NCBI GenBank assembly: GCA_016702335.1
Contig: JADJEF010000020.1
Coordinates: forward strand, 558,001-622,000
Source of the DNA: Rhodocyclaceae bacterium
GTDB lineage: Bacteria > Pseudomonadota > Gammaproteobacteria > Burkholderiales > Rhodocyclaceae
Reading direction: 5' to 3'
Length of the DNA stretch: 64,000 nucleotides
The notes under the pieces were generated by a model, which searched no databases, was not told where the DNA came from, and saw only the letters and a program-made list of their open reading frames with translations. Each line of letters starts with the position of its first letter. The first letter of the stretch is position 1. Below, in pieces: positions 1-8,194 of this stretch. Made by a program: the position numbers and the translations under genes.

Positions 1-441
1 GATGGCAATGCGCAGTTGCAGATCGACCTATGCCCGGATCGCACCGAGGCCGCGTTGGGCGCGCTCCTGTCACGCCCCCGCGGTCGCGACAGCCTGGCCA
101 ATCACCTGCGTCGCCAGATAGGTCTGTCGGGAGCGAAGGCGACCCTGCTGCGCGAATTGAGCACGGCCGAGCAGCGGGCGGAGACACTACATCTTGCCGC
201 CGCCATCAAGTCCCTGCCCCTGACTTTGACCGGCACCCGCCCGCTGGCCGAAGCCATCAGCAGTGCCGGTGGCGTCGCCCTCGACGAGGTGGATAAGCGA
301 CTGATGCTGCGCAAATTGCCCGGCGTGTTCTGCGCGGGAGAAATGCTCGACTGGGAAGCACCGACCGGCGGGTATCTGCTCACTGCGGTGATGGCCAGCG
401 GCTACATGGCCGGCCACGGCATGGTGGACTATCTGCGCTGA
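1..441 (+). CDS. NAD(P)/FAD-dependent flavoprotein, HI0933/BaiN-like family (C-terminal part)
   Basis: The frame is open from base 1, so the gene begins before the window. What is left is about 146 codons of the C-terminal part of an HI0933/BaiN-type flavoprotein. The diagnostic end is present: a Leu-Pro-Gly-Val-Phe-Cys-Ala-Gly-Glu stretch followed by Asp-Trp-Glu-Ala-Pro-Thr-Gly-Gly-Tyr, which in this family closes the FAD site. The piece before it (about residues 60-100) matches the family's cap-to-FAD-domain return. These are predicted cytosolic oxidoreductases, often annotated as TIGR03862 or aminoacetone-oxidase-like proteins; the physiological substrate is unknown. The gene converges on xthA, 7 bases away. 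Confidence 0.8.
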   Translation, partial: DGNAQLQIDLCPDRTEAALGALLSRPRGRDSLANHLRRQIGLSGAKATLLRELSTAEQRAETLHLAAAIKSLPLTLTGTRPLAEAISSAGGVALDEVDKRLMLRKLPGVFCAGEMLDWEAPTGGYLLTAVMASGYMAGHGMVDYLR

Positions 442-448
442 GTCCCGG

Positions 449-1213
449 TCACTGGATTTCCGCCAATACCGGCGCGTGATCGGATGGCCGCTCCAGCTTG
501 CGCGGTGCCTTGTCGATCACGCACGCGCGACAGACGTCGGCCAGCGGTGCCGAGAGCAGAATGTGGTCAATGCGCAAGCCCTTGTTGCGCCGGAAGCCCA
601 TTTCCCGGTAGTCCCACCAGGAATAGCTTTTCTCGACCTGATCGAACTGACGAAAGGCATCCGACAAGCCCAGCGCAAGCAGACCGGAAAACGCCGCACG
701 CTCGGCCTCGCTGCACAGTATCTGGTCTTTCCAGGCGACCGGGTCGTGTACGTCCCGGTCGTCGGGTGCGATATTGAAGTCGCCGAGCAAGGCCAGTTTC
801 GGGTAGCGCGTCATTTCCTCGCGCAACCAATCGGTCAGCGCCGCGAACCAGCGCAACTTGTATTCATACTTGTCGCTCCCCACGGCCTGACCATTGGGCA
901 TGTAGCCGCACACCAGGCGGGTATCTCCCAGCGTCACGGCAATCACCCGTTTCTGTTCATCGGCAAAGCCGGGGATGTCACGACTGACCTCGGCGGGCTC
1001 GCCGCGCGTCAACCAGGCCACGCCGTTGTAGGTTTTCTGGCCGTTGTGTACCGCGCAATAGCCGGCGGCGAGCAACTCCGCGAACGGAAAGCCGGCGTCT
1101 TCGGTTTTGGTTTCTTGCAGACACAGTGCGTCTGGCTGATGCGCGGACAGCCAGTCGAGCACATGCGGCAGGCGCACCTTGAGGGAGTTCACATTCCAGG
1201 TCGCTATTTTCAT
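449..1213 (-). CDS. xthA: exodeoxyribonuclease III
   Basis: Cytosolic DNA-repair nuclease (AP endonuclease and 3'-5' exonuclease) of the endonuclease/exonuclease/phosphatase fold. The start is set at the ATG giving MKIATWNVNSLKVRL, because that is the universal family N-terminus; an in-frame start six codons earlier (1231) adds residues with no family match. Visible motifs in order: WNVNSL (metal-site Asn), LQETK (catalytic Glu), GDFNIAP (Asp and Asn), RIDHILLS, and the final SDHAPV carrying the catalytic His. The length of 254 aa is normal. It is divergently transcribed from the PilZ gene, and the 62 bases between the two starts must carry both promoters. Confidence 0.95.
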   Translation of the reverse strand: MKIATWNVNSLKVRLPHVLDWLSAHQPDALCLQETKTEDAGFPFAELLAAGYCAVHNGQKTYNGVAWLTRGEPAEVSRDIPGFADEQKRVIAVTLGDTRLVCGYMPNGQAVGSDKYEYKLRWFAALTDWLREEMTRYPKLALLGDFNIAPDDRDVHDPVAWKDQILCSEAERAAFSGLLALGLSDAFRQFDQVEKSYSWWDYREMGFRRNKGLRIDHILLSAPLADVCRACVIDKAPRKLERPSDHAPVLAEIQ

Positions 1214-1241
1214 GCGCTGATTATCACCCACGGCCCGTGCC

Positions 1242-1247
1242 TATAAT
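1242..1247 (+). promoter_or_regulatory. candidate -10 box for the PilZ gene
   Basis: A perfect TATAAT sits 29 bases before the PilZ ATG, with TG two bases upstream of it. No good -35 match stands at 16-18 bases; the best is GATTAT-like. The position in a divergent intergenic gap supports a promoter, but this is a motif call only. Confidence 0.4.
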
Positions 1248-1275
1248 CAAGCACACTCACGGCAAGGAACAGGTC

Positions 1276-1641
1276 ATGACCTCCCCTCAAGAACGTCGCC
1301 ATTTCTGGCGCGCGGTATTCCACTCGTCAGTGCGCCTGACGACGCATGCCGGGCTCAGTTACGCGCAACTGGAAGACATTTCCCTGCGCGGTGCCTTGGT
1401 CGAAGTGGGCGAAGGCTGGGAGGGCGACAAAGACGATGACTGCCTGCTCCAATTTGATCTGGGCGCAGACACCTCGATCTCGATGTGGGCGACCATAAGC
1501 CACATTGACGGCCGCCATCTTGGTCTGCGCTGTACCAGCATCGATCTGGACAGCATTACGCATTTGCGCCGCCTCGTCGAGCTCAATGCCGGTGACCCGG
1601 CGATTCTTGAACGCGAACTGACGGCTCTGCTTACGGAGTAG
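1276..1641 (+). CDS. PilZ-domain protein
   Basis: A 121-aa protein that is essentially one PilZ domain, the usual cyclic-di-GMP receptor module. Both ligand motifs are visible: RRHFWR near the N-terminus (RxxxR) and DISLRGALV about 25 residues later (D/N-x-S-x-x-G). The start at 1276 is preferred over the in-frame 1237 because AAGGA lies 7 bases before it and the RxxxR motif then falls at the expected place. It probably modulates a partner protein such as a motility or pilus component; nothing nearby shows which one. It converges with prlC. Confidence 0.85.
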   Translation: MTSPQERRHFWRAVFHSSVRLTTHAGLSYAQLEDISLRGALVEVGEGWEGDKDDDCLLQFDLGADTSISMWATISHIDGRHLGLRCTSIDLDSITHLRRLVELNAGDPAILERELTALLTE

Positions 1642-1675
1642 GCAGCACAAAGCGCTGGCAGGAGTTACGCGGGCC

Positions 1676-3775
1676 TCACGCCGCGACCGCCATGCCACTA
1701 TGGCGAAGCAACGCGTCCGGTGTCGGCTCCCGGCCACGGAACGCCTTGAAGGATTCCAGCGCCGGGCGCGATCCGCCCACCGAGAGAATTTCCTTCCAGA
1801 AGCGCTCACCCACAGTACGATCGAGCGTGCTCTGCGCTCCGCGTGCGGCGGTGGCCTCTTCAAACGCCCCATACGCATCGGCCGAGAGTACTTCCGCCCA
1901 CTTGTAGCTGTAATATCCCGCCGCATAGCCGCCGGCAAAGATATGCGAGAAGCTGTTGGGAAAGCGGTTCCAGTCGGGCGGAGTCAGTACCGCAACGTCG
2001 CGCCGCACCTCCGCCAGCACGTCCATGACAGTTCGAGCGCCGCCCGGCTGATAGTCCCAGTGAATGCGCAGGTCGAAGAGACCCAGTTCCAGCTGACGCA
2101 GCGTCATCAATCCGCTCTGAAAATTCTTGGCGGCGATCATCTTGTCGTAGAGCGCGCGCGGCAGGGCCGCACCGGTGTCGACGTGCGCGGTCATTCCGGC
2201 AAGCACCTCCCACTCCCAGCAAAAATTTTCCATGAACTGGCTGGGCAACTCGACGGCATCCCACTCCACCCCATTGATGCCGGAAACCGGCAACTCGTCG
2301 ACCTCACTGAGCAAGTGGTGCAGGCCATGGCCGCACTCATGGAACAAGGTAATCACGTCGTCGTGAGTAAAGGTCGCGGGCTTGCCATTGACCCCCGAGG
2401 GGAAGTTGCAGGTGAGATAAGCGACCGGGGTCTGCACATTCCGCAAGTCGGCGCTGGCGATACGGCGATCAGTGGGGGAACCGATGCGCCGACGGTCGCG
2501 GGCATCGTCCATCCAGGCACCGCCGCGCTTGGTGTCGCGTGCATGCAAATCAAGGTAAAACTGACCCACCAAGGTGCCGGCACGCTCGATGCGCCAGAAC
2601 GTCACATCCTTGTCCCACACCGGTGCCGTGTCGGCTTTTACGCTGACTGCGAACAGTGACTCGACCACTTTGAACAAGCCGGCCAGGACGTTGTGCTCGG
2701 GAAAGTACTGCTTCACTTCATCGTCAGAAAACGCATAGCGCGTCTGCTTGAGCTTTTCCGAGGCCCAGGGAATGTCCCAGCTTTCGAGCGTATCCATCCC
2801 CAATTCACGGGCCGCAAATTCGCGCAGCTCGGCGAGATCGTTCTGGGCAAAGGGCTTGGCTCTGGCAGCCATATCGTGTGAAAACTGTGCCACCTGTTCG
2901 GCGCTCTCGGCCATCTTGGGGGCCAGTGACACGGCGGCATAGTGGGGGTAGCCGAGCATGGCGGCTTCTTCTGCGCGCAACGCCAGAATCTTGTCGATCA
3001 ACGGGCCGTTGTCCCAGTCCGGCTTGCCAAACTCCGAGGCGCGCGTGGCAGAGGCGAGGTACATGCGGTTGCGCAGCTCACGATTTTCGGCGTATTGCAT
3101 CACCGGCAAATAACTCGGTGCATGCAAGGAAAACTTCCAGAGCGCGTGCTTGCTGCTGTCGTCATCTTTCTCGGCGGCGGCACGGGCGGCGGCCTTCACA
3201 TCTTCGGGCAGACCGGCGAGATCCGCTTCGTTGGTGATCCACTCGCTATGGGCATTAGTGGCGTCGAGCAGGTTCTCGGAGAACTTGGCGGCCAAGGCCG
3301 ACAGCTCCTCCTGTATCGCCTTGAAACGCGGCTTCTGGTCTTCGGGCAATTCCGCACCGGACAAACGGAAGTCGCGCAAATCTTTGTCGATAATGCGTTG
3401 GCGCACGGCGCTGAGCGCGGCGTACTCGGGGCTATCGGCTAGGGCGCGGGTTTTGGCGAACAGCGCCAGATTCTGACCCAGCTCGGCATAAAAACTCGAT
3501 ACCTCGGGCAGCATCTCGTTGTAAGCGTCGCGCCACACCGGCACGTCATTGACCGAGTGCAGATGACCGACCATGCCCCAGGCGCGCCCCAGGCGCTCGC
3601 CGTCATCGAGCATCGGCACAATGAATTCATCCCACGTGGCGGGCACCTCCTCGGTCAGAACTCGCGCCAACGTGGCCCGCGACTGCGCGATCAAGGCCTC
3701 GATGGCCGGGCGCACATGCTCGGGCGCAACGAGGTCGAAGCGGGGCAAGCCGCTGAAGTCAAGCAAGGGGTTCAT
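1676..3775 (-). CDS. prlC: oligopeptidase A (M3 zinc metallopeptidase)
   Basis: Cytosolic peptidase that degrades oligopeptides and cleaved signal peptides. The protein is 699 aa, near the E. coli length. The zinc site is present as HECGHGLHHLL (E. coli has HEFGH) with the third ligand Glu in VEWDAVELPSQFMENF. The start ATG at 3775 gives MNPLLDFSGLPRFD, the family N-terminus; the frame stays open far upstream, but only by reading across the next gene. Just before the PVAYLTCNF motif the protein has about nine more residues than E. coli PrlC (compared from memory), and that stretch is encoded by a copy of the dispersed repeat (2439-2470). The active site is downstream and unaffected. It is the last gene of the block, 20 bases after the DUF2189 gene. 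Confidence 0.95.
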   Translation of the reverse strand: MNPLLDFSGLPRFDLVAPEHVRPAIEALIAQSRATLARVLTEEVPATWDEFIVPMLDDGERLGRAWGMVGHLHSVNDVPVWRDAYNEMLPEVSSFYAELGQNLALFAKTRALADSPEYAALSAVRQRIIDKDLRDFRLSGAELPEDQKPRFKAIQEELSALAAKFSENLLDATNAHSEWITNEADLAGLPEDVKAAARAAAEKDDDSSKHALWKFSLHAPSYLPVMQYAENRELRNRMYLASATRASEFGKPDWDNGPLIDKILALRAEEAAMLGYPHYAAVSLAPKMAESAEQVAQFSHDMAARAKPFAQNDLAELREFAARELGMDTLESWDIPWASEKLKQTRYAFSDDEVKQYFPEHNVLAGLFKVVESLFAVSVKADTAPVWDKDVTFWRIERAGTLVGQFYLDLHARDTKRGGAWMDDARDRRRIGSPTDRRIASADLRNVQTPVAYLTCNFPSGVNGKPATFTHDDVITLFHECGHGLHHLLSEVDELPVSGINGVEWDAVELPSQFMENFCWEWEVLAGMTAHVDTGAALPRALYDKMIAAKNFQSGLMTLRQLELGLFDLRIHWDYQPGGARTVMDVLAEVRRDVAVLTPPDWNRFPNSFSHIFAGGYAAGYYSYKWAEVLSADAYGAFEEATAARGAQSTLDRTVGERFWKEILSVGGSRPALESFKAFRGREPTPDALLRHSGMAVAA
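2439..2470 (+). repeat. dispersed repeat copy 1, inside prlC
   Basis: It carries the invariant core AGTCGGCGCTGG, variable bases CGATA, then CGGCG, with the left flank TTCCGCA and right flank ATC. It lies antisense to prlC and is read as DRRIASADLR in the protein. The protein is longer here than E. coli PrlC, which suggests an in-frame insertion. Confidence 0.85.
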
Positions 3776-3795
3776 AGTAGTAACGGGAAAAGAAA

Positions 3796-4674
3796 CTATT
3801 CGACCAGCGCCCGGTAGGCGTGGAAACTGGCGTGCGCCAGCCAGGGGAGAACAAAAATCATGAGCAGCAGGCCGGTCGCGAAGCCAAGCGCCACCATGAT
3901 CATGATCACCGTGGCCCAGATGGCCAGCGGTATCGGGTTTTCCGCCACCGCATTGATGCTGGTGACCAACCCCACCTGCAGGCGGCAATTCCGCCGATCG
4001 ACCAGCATCGGTGCCGAAACCACCGTCAGCGCAAACATCACGGCGGCGAATAGGGCACCCATGAACAGGTACATGGCGAAAATCAGGTTGTGTTCCGGGC
4101 TGCGCAAGATCTCCAGGATCATGGCCATCGGCTTCAGACCGCCGCCTTTGTAGAAAACGGCGATGACGAAAACCGAGATCACTTGCCACAAGGTCCCGGC
4201 AAGAAAACACAAGGCCGAAAAACCCAGCAGGGCGGAACTGTTTCTCCGCCAGGCGGCACCGGTCGAGAACAGTGACACCGGTTCGCCGGCAAGATAGCGA
4301 CGCGATTTCTCGTACAAGCCGGCACCCAGCATGGGCGCCACGAGGGCAAACCCGCTGACCGAGGCGGTATAGAGGTAGGGATAGTCCATGGTGATGGCTA
4401 GGATCACCCAGCCGATGACCGCCAGACTCAAGCCATAGCCGAAACTGCTCACCGGCTGACGAAACATGTCCTGCCAGCCCAGCTTCAACCAACCCAGGCA
4501 GGCAAACAGGCTGACCTGCCGGACCGGCGGATAGTTGAGCGGGGGCAACACCGGCACGAACATCGGCGAGTGCTCGGCATGCACGCAGGTCGCGCAAGGG
4601 TCAACGTCGGGAGTGCCGGCTTTCGGGCTTTCCTTGGCCTGCTTCGGGGCCGGGGCGATCGATTCGTCGCTCAC
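3796..4674 (-). CDS. DUF2189-family integral membrane protein
   Basis: A 292-aa protein with about six hydrophobic segments, resembling the DUF2189 family of bacterial inner-membrane proteins of unknown function. The N-terminal 45 residues are polar and contain CATC, a possible metal or redox pair. Next comes the motif region with LGWLKLGWQDMFRQP and GYGLSLAVIGW, typical of the family, then long transmembrane stretches to the C-terminus. It starts with GTG overlapping the purC stop by four bases (GTGA), so the two are translationally coupled. The link to purine synthesis is positional only. Confidence 0.75.
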   Translation of the reverse strand: MSDESIAPAPKQAKESPKAGTPDVDPCATCVHAEHSPMFVPVLPPLNYPPVRQVSLFACLGWLKLGWQDMFRQPVSSFGYGLSLAVIGWVILAITMDYPYLYTASVSGFALVAPMLGAGLYEKSRRYLAGEPVSLFSTGAAWRRNSSALLGFSALCFLAGTLWQVISVFVIAVFYKGGGLKPMAMILEILRSPEHNLIFAMYLFMGALFAAVMFALTVVSAPMLVDRRNCRLQVGLVTSINAVAENPIPLAIWATVIMIMVALGFATGLLLMIFVLPWLAHASFHAYRALVE

Positions 4675-5570
4675 GTCGGCAACTTGTCGCCCGTCAGTCG
4701 GATCAGGGCCTCGAGGTATTTCGCTGCGGTCTTGTCAATCACTTCAGGCGGTAATACGGGCCCGGGTGCGGTTTTGTTCCAGTCCAGGGTTTCCAGATAG
4801 TCGCGGACAAACTGCTTGTCAAACGAAGGCGGGCTGATGCCCACCTCGTAGTCCTCAAGCGGCCAGAAGCGGGAGGAATCGGGAGTCAGCACCTCATCGA
4901 TCAGATGCAGGCGGCCCTCTTTGTCCAGCCCAAACTCGAACTTGGTGTCGGCAATGACAATGCCCTTGACGCGAGCGAATGCTGCGGCTTCACGATAAAG
5001 CCGCAAGGTCACCTCACGCACCTGAGCCGCAAGTTCGACACCAATCATGCGTTGCACCGTGGCAAAGTCGATATTCTCGTCGTGCGCCCCGATTTCGGCC
5101 TTGGTCGCCGGAGTAAACAAGGGCTCCGGAAGCTGCTGTGCCAACTGCAAGCCAGCGGGTAAGCCGATACCGCAGACGGCCCCGTTTTTCTGGTAGTCCT
5201 TCCAGCCTGAGCCAATCAGATAACCGCGCGCCACCGCCTCAATGGGCAAGGGCTTGAGCCGCTTGACCACCAATGAGCGGCCACGCACCTGATCGCGCTC
5301 GGTGTCGGCCACCACGCTCTCGGGGTCAATGCCGGTCAACTGATTGGGAATAACGTGCGCCAGTTTGCCGAACCAGAAATTGGCCACGGCGGTCAGCACC
5401 GCCCCCTTGCCAGGGATCGGATCAGGCAGGATGACGTCAAATGCCGACAGACGGTCGCTGGTCACAATCAGCAGCAATTCATCGTTGACCGCATAGATGT
5501 CGCGGACCTTGCCCCGCGCCAAAAGCGGCAGGCTGGTGATGTTTGATTCAAAAACGGTGGGAATCGGCAT
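4671..5570 (-). CDS. purC: phosphoribosylaminoimidazole-succinocarboxamide synthase
   Basis: ATP-dependent ligase of de novo purine synthesis that joins aspartate to CAIR to give SAICAR. The 299-aa protein shows the family start (SLPLLARGKVRDIY), the GKVRDIY glycine-rich nucleotide segment, TSDRLSAFDV, and later EFGLD and DEVLTPDSSRFW, the substrate-binding signature. This is the longer SAICAR synthase type common in betaproteobacteria. ATG 5570 is chosen from the family N-terminus. It has no clear ribosome site; an in-frame GTG at 5597 sits directly on a GGGGAGG within a hairpin, so the true start is uncertain. It lies downstream of fba in the same direction. Confidence 0.93.
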   Translation of the reverse strand: MPIPTVFESNITSLPLLARGKVRDIYAVNDELLLIVTSDRLSAFDVILPDPIPGKGAVLTAVANFWFGKLAHVIPNQLTGIDPESVVADTERDQVRGRSLVVKRLKPLPIEAVARGYLIGSGWKDYQKNGAVCGIGLPAGLQLAQQLPEPLFTPATKAEIGAHDENIDFATVQRMIGVELAAQVREVTLRLYREAAAFARVKGIVIADTKFEFGLDKEGRLHLIDEVLTPDSSRFWPLEDYEVGISPPSFDKQFVRDYLETLDWNKTAPGPVLPPEVIDKTAAKYLEALIRLTGDKLPT

Positions 5571-5596
5571 GAACGAACAAAGTGAGCTGAGAGTCA

Positions 5597-5614
5597 CCTC
5601 CCCGTGAGGGGAGG
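5597..5614. promoter_or_regulatory. perfect 7-bp hairpin in front of purC
   Basis: CCTCCCC, loop GTGA, GGGGAGG. On the minus strand (the purC mRNA) the right arm is a strong purine-rich ribosome-site sequence that would be folded into the stem, with a GTG codon next to it. It could control purC translation or attenuate read-through from fba; there is no T-run, so a simple terminator is less likely. Confidence 0.45.
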
Positions 5615-5646
5615 ACTGTAGGGGCGGGTGTTGCCAGTCGTGCGCC

Positions 5647-6711
5647 TTAACGCACTATCTGATTCAGTTCGCCCTTGGCGTAGCGGTTGGTCATGATCTC
5701 GAGCGATTGAACCTTGATTTTCGAGGCATTGCCGGCCGCACCGAACTGCTGATAGCGCTCCAGGCAAATGCCCTTCATCGCCTTGGTGGCGACGGCCAGG
5801 TATTTACGCGGATCGAACTCTTTGCGATTCTGGTTCATGAACTGGCGGATGGCACCGGTCGAGGCCATGCGCAGATCGGTATCAATATTGATCTTGCGCA
5901 CGCCGTTCTTGATGCCCTCGACAATTTCTTCGACCGGCACGCCATAGGTCTCGCCCATCTCGCCGCCGTTCTCATTAATGATCTTGAGCCACTCTTGCGG
6001 CACGCTGGACGAGCCGTGCATCACCAGGTGGGTATTGGGCAGGCGCTCGTGTATCTCGCGGATGCGATCGATGCGCAGCACCTTGCCAGTGGGCGGGCGG
6101 GTAAACTTGTAGGCGCCATGACTGGTGCCAATGGCAATGGCCAGCGCATCGACGCCGGTATCGCGCACGAAACTGGCGGCTTCCTCGACCGAGGTCACCA
6201 GTTGCGAATGATCAAGCACGCCCTCGGCGCCGACACCATCTTCCTCACCGGCCATACCCGTCTCCAAAGAGCCCAGGCACCCGATCTCGCCTTCGACTGA
6301 AACTCCACAGTCATGTGACATTTCAACCACGCGGCGCGTCACATCGACGTTGTAGGCGTAATCCTTCGGTGTCTTGCCGTCGGTACCCAGCGAGCCGTCC
6401 ATCATTACGGACGAAAAACCTAACTGGATCGAGCGCTGGCAGATCGCCGGGCTGGTGCCGTGGTCCTGGTGCATGCACACGGGAATGTGCGGAAACTCTT
6501 CAATCGCGGCAATGATCAGGTGGCGCAGGAACGGGGCCCCTGCGTACTTTCGCGCACCCGCCGAGGCCTGCACGATCACAGGCGAGTCGGTTTCGTCAGC
6601 CGCTTCCATGATGGCGCGCATCTGCTCGAGGTTATTGACATTGAATGCCGGCAGGCCATAACCCACTTCAGCGGCGTGATCCAGCAGTTGACGCATCGAT
6701 ACAAGTGCCAT
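5647..6711 (-). CDS. fba: class II fructose-bisphosphate aldolase
   Basis: Zinc-dependent aldolase that splits or forms fructose-1,6-bisphosphate; in a Calvin-cycle organism it also makes sedoheptulose-1,7-bisphosphate. The 354-aa length and the N-terminus MALVSMRQLLDHAAEVGYGLPAF identify the long type found in proteobacterial cbb/gap clusters. Visible motifs: CMHQDHG (zinc His and catalytic Asp region), SVMMDGS, the Ala-Ile-Gly-Thr-Ser-His-Gly zinc and phosphate loop, HGSSSVP, and NIDTDLR near the C-terminus. A strong AAAGGAG lies before the ATG. It is 35 bases downstream of pyk in the same operon-like run. Confidence 0.95.
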   Translation of the reverse strand: MALVSMRQLLDHAAEVGYGLPAFNVNNLEQMRAIMEAADETDSPVIVQASAGARKYAGAPFLRHLIIAAIEEFPHIPVCMHQDHGTSPAICQRSIQLGFSSVMMDGSLGTDGKTPKDYAYNVDVTRRVVEMSHDCGVSVEGEIGCLGSLETGMAGEEDGVGAEGVLDHSQLVTSVEEAASFVRDTGVDALAIAIGTSHGAYKFTRPPTGKVLRIDRIREIHERLPNTHLVMHGSSSVPQEWLKIINENGGEMGETYGVPVEEIVEGIKNGVRKINIDTDLRMASTGAIRQFMNQNRKEFDPRKYLAVATKAMKGICLERYQQFGAAGNASKIKVQSLEIMTNRYAKGELNQIVR

Positions 6712-6746
6712 GGAATGCTCCTTTGAATTGAACGTAAGTGATCGGG

Positions 6747-8183
6747 TTACTTGACCAGTCGGTGCTCGCCCACGCGGACGAGCTTCATGGTGTTGGTGCC
6801 GCCAGCCTGACCGATCGGCTCACCAATGGTGAGCACGATGAGGTCGCCGTTTTCGACCGCCCCCGCTTTCAGCAGAATCTCCTCTGCCTGAAACAGCAGT
6901 TCGTCACGGTCGGTAGCCACGTAGGTGGTCAACAGCGGATAGACGTCGCGGAAGATACTGACGCGATAACGCGTACGAATCTTCGGCGTCAACGCGTAGA
7001 TCGGCACTCCGCAATTCAGGCGGCTCATCCAAAGCGTGGTCGAGCCCGATTCGGTCAGCGTGGCGATGGCCTTCACCTTCAAGTGAAACGCCGTCCACAA
7101 CGCCGCCGACGCAATCGCCTGATCGATGCGCGTGAACACACGATTCATGAAATGCGTATCGAGCGTGACCTCTTGCGTCTTTTCTGCTTCGACACAGATG
7201 CGCACCATCGACTCCACCGTCGCCACCGGGTACTGCCCAGAGGCCGTCTCGGCAGAGAGCATCACCGCGTCGGTGCCATCGAGCACAGCGTTGGCGACGT
7301 CGGAGACTTCGGCGCGGGTAGGCACCGGGCTGGAGATCATCGACTCCATCATCTGCGTGGCCGTGATGACAAAGCGATTGTGCTCGCGCGCGGTGCGGAT
7401 AATTCGCTTTTGCAGCGCCGGCACGGCCGCGTCGCCCACTTCAACCGCCAGATCACCGCGCGCCACCATCACACCATCGGTGGCGTTGAGAATGTCTTCG
7501 AGATTGGCAATAGCTTCGACGCGCTCGATCTTCGCAATCACCAGCGCATCCGAACCCTCGGCCTGCAACAGCAGCTTGGCCAGACGCATGTCTGAGCCAT
7601 TCTTGGGAAAGGAGACCGCGACATAGTCGACGCCTAGCGAAGATGCCGTCTTGATATCCGCCATGTCTTTGGGGGTCAGGGCCGGCGCGGAAAGACCGCC
7701 GCCCTGCTTGTTGATGCCTTTATTGTTGGACAGGACGGCTTCGTGCCTGTTGCGGCAGTAAATGACTTTGCCTTCAATTCGTTCGATATCGAAAATGCAC
7801 GCGCCGTCGTTCAGCAGCAGGACATCGCCGGTTTTGACATCCTCGACCAACTCGGGGTAATCAAGGCCAACGCGCTCGGCCGTACCCAGTTTGCACTCGG
7901 CATCGAGCAGGAACATCTGCCCAGGCGCCAAGGTGATCGGGCCCTTTTCAAACTTGCCAATGCGGATCTTCGGTCCCTGAAGATCCGCCATGACGCCCAC
8001 AGTGCGTCCAGCTTCGTGGGCCACGTCGCGCAGCAACTCCACCCGCGCGCGATGATCTTCAACCGTGCCGTGCGAAAAATTCAGGCGCACCACATCAATG
8101 CCTGCCTTGACCAGTTCCATCAAGCGTTCGCGACTGCTGGAAGCGGGGCCAAGCGTGGCGACTATCTTGGTGGAGCGTTGCAT
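6747..8183 (-). CDS. pyk: pyruvate kinase
   Basis: Glycolytic enzyme that transfers phosphate from phosphoenolpyruvate to ADP. The 478-aa protein opens with RSTKIVATLGPASSS and has NFSHG, the catalytic MVARGDLAVEVG segment (family signature), TQMMESM, and an allosteric C-terminal domain ending KLVRVGEH. The length and form fit the PykA/PykF type. It lies between pgk (11 bases upstream) and fba, so it is almost certainly co-transcribed. Confidence 0.95.
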   Translation of the reverse strand: MQRSTKIVATLGPASSSRERLMELVKAGIDVVRLNFSHGTVEDHRARVELLRDVAHEAGRTVGVMADLQGPKIRIGKFEKGPITLAPGQMFLLDAECKLGTAERVGLDYPELVEDVKTGDVLLLNDGACIFDIERIEGKVIYCRNRHEAVLSNNKGINKQGGGLSAPALTPKDMADIKTASSLGVDYVAVSFPKNGSDMRLAKLLLQAEGSDALVIAKIERVEAIANLEDILNATDGVMVARGDLAVEVGDAAVPALQKRIIRTAREHNRFVITATQMMESMISSPVPTRAEVSDVANAVLDGTDAVMLSAETASGQYPVATVESMVRICVEAEKTQEVTLDTHFMNRVFTRIDQAIASAALWTAFHLKVKAIATLTESGSTTLWMSRLNCGVPIYALTPKIRTRYRVSIFRDVYPLLTTYVATDRDELLFQAEEILLKAGAVENGDLIVLTIGEPIGQAGGTNTMKLVRVGEHRLVK

Positions 8184-8194
8184 GGTGGGTTTCC

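Noticed and set aside
1676..4597. A 973-aa fusion of the DUF2189 region with PrlC
   Set aside because: The extra N-terminal part is an out-of-frame reading of the DUF2189 gene; PrlC has its own family start at 3775.
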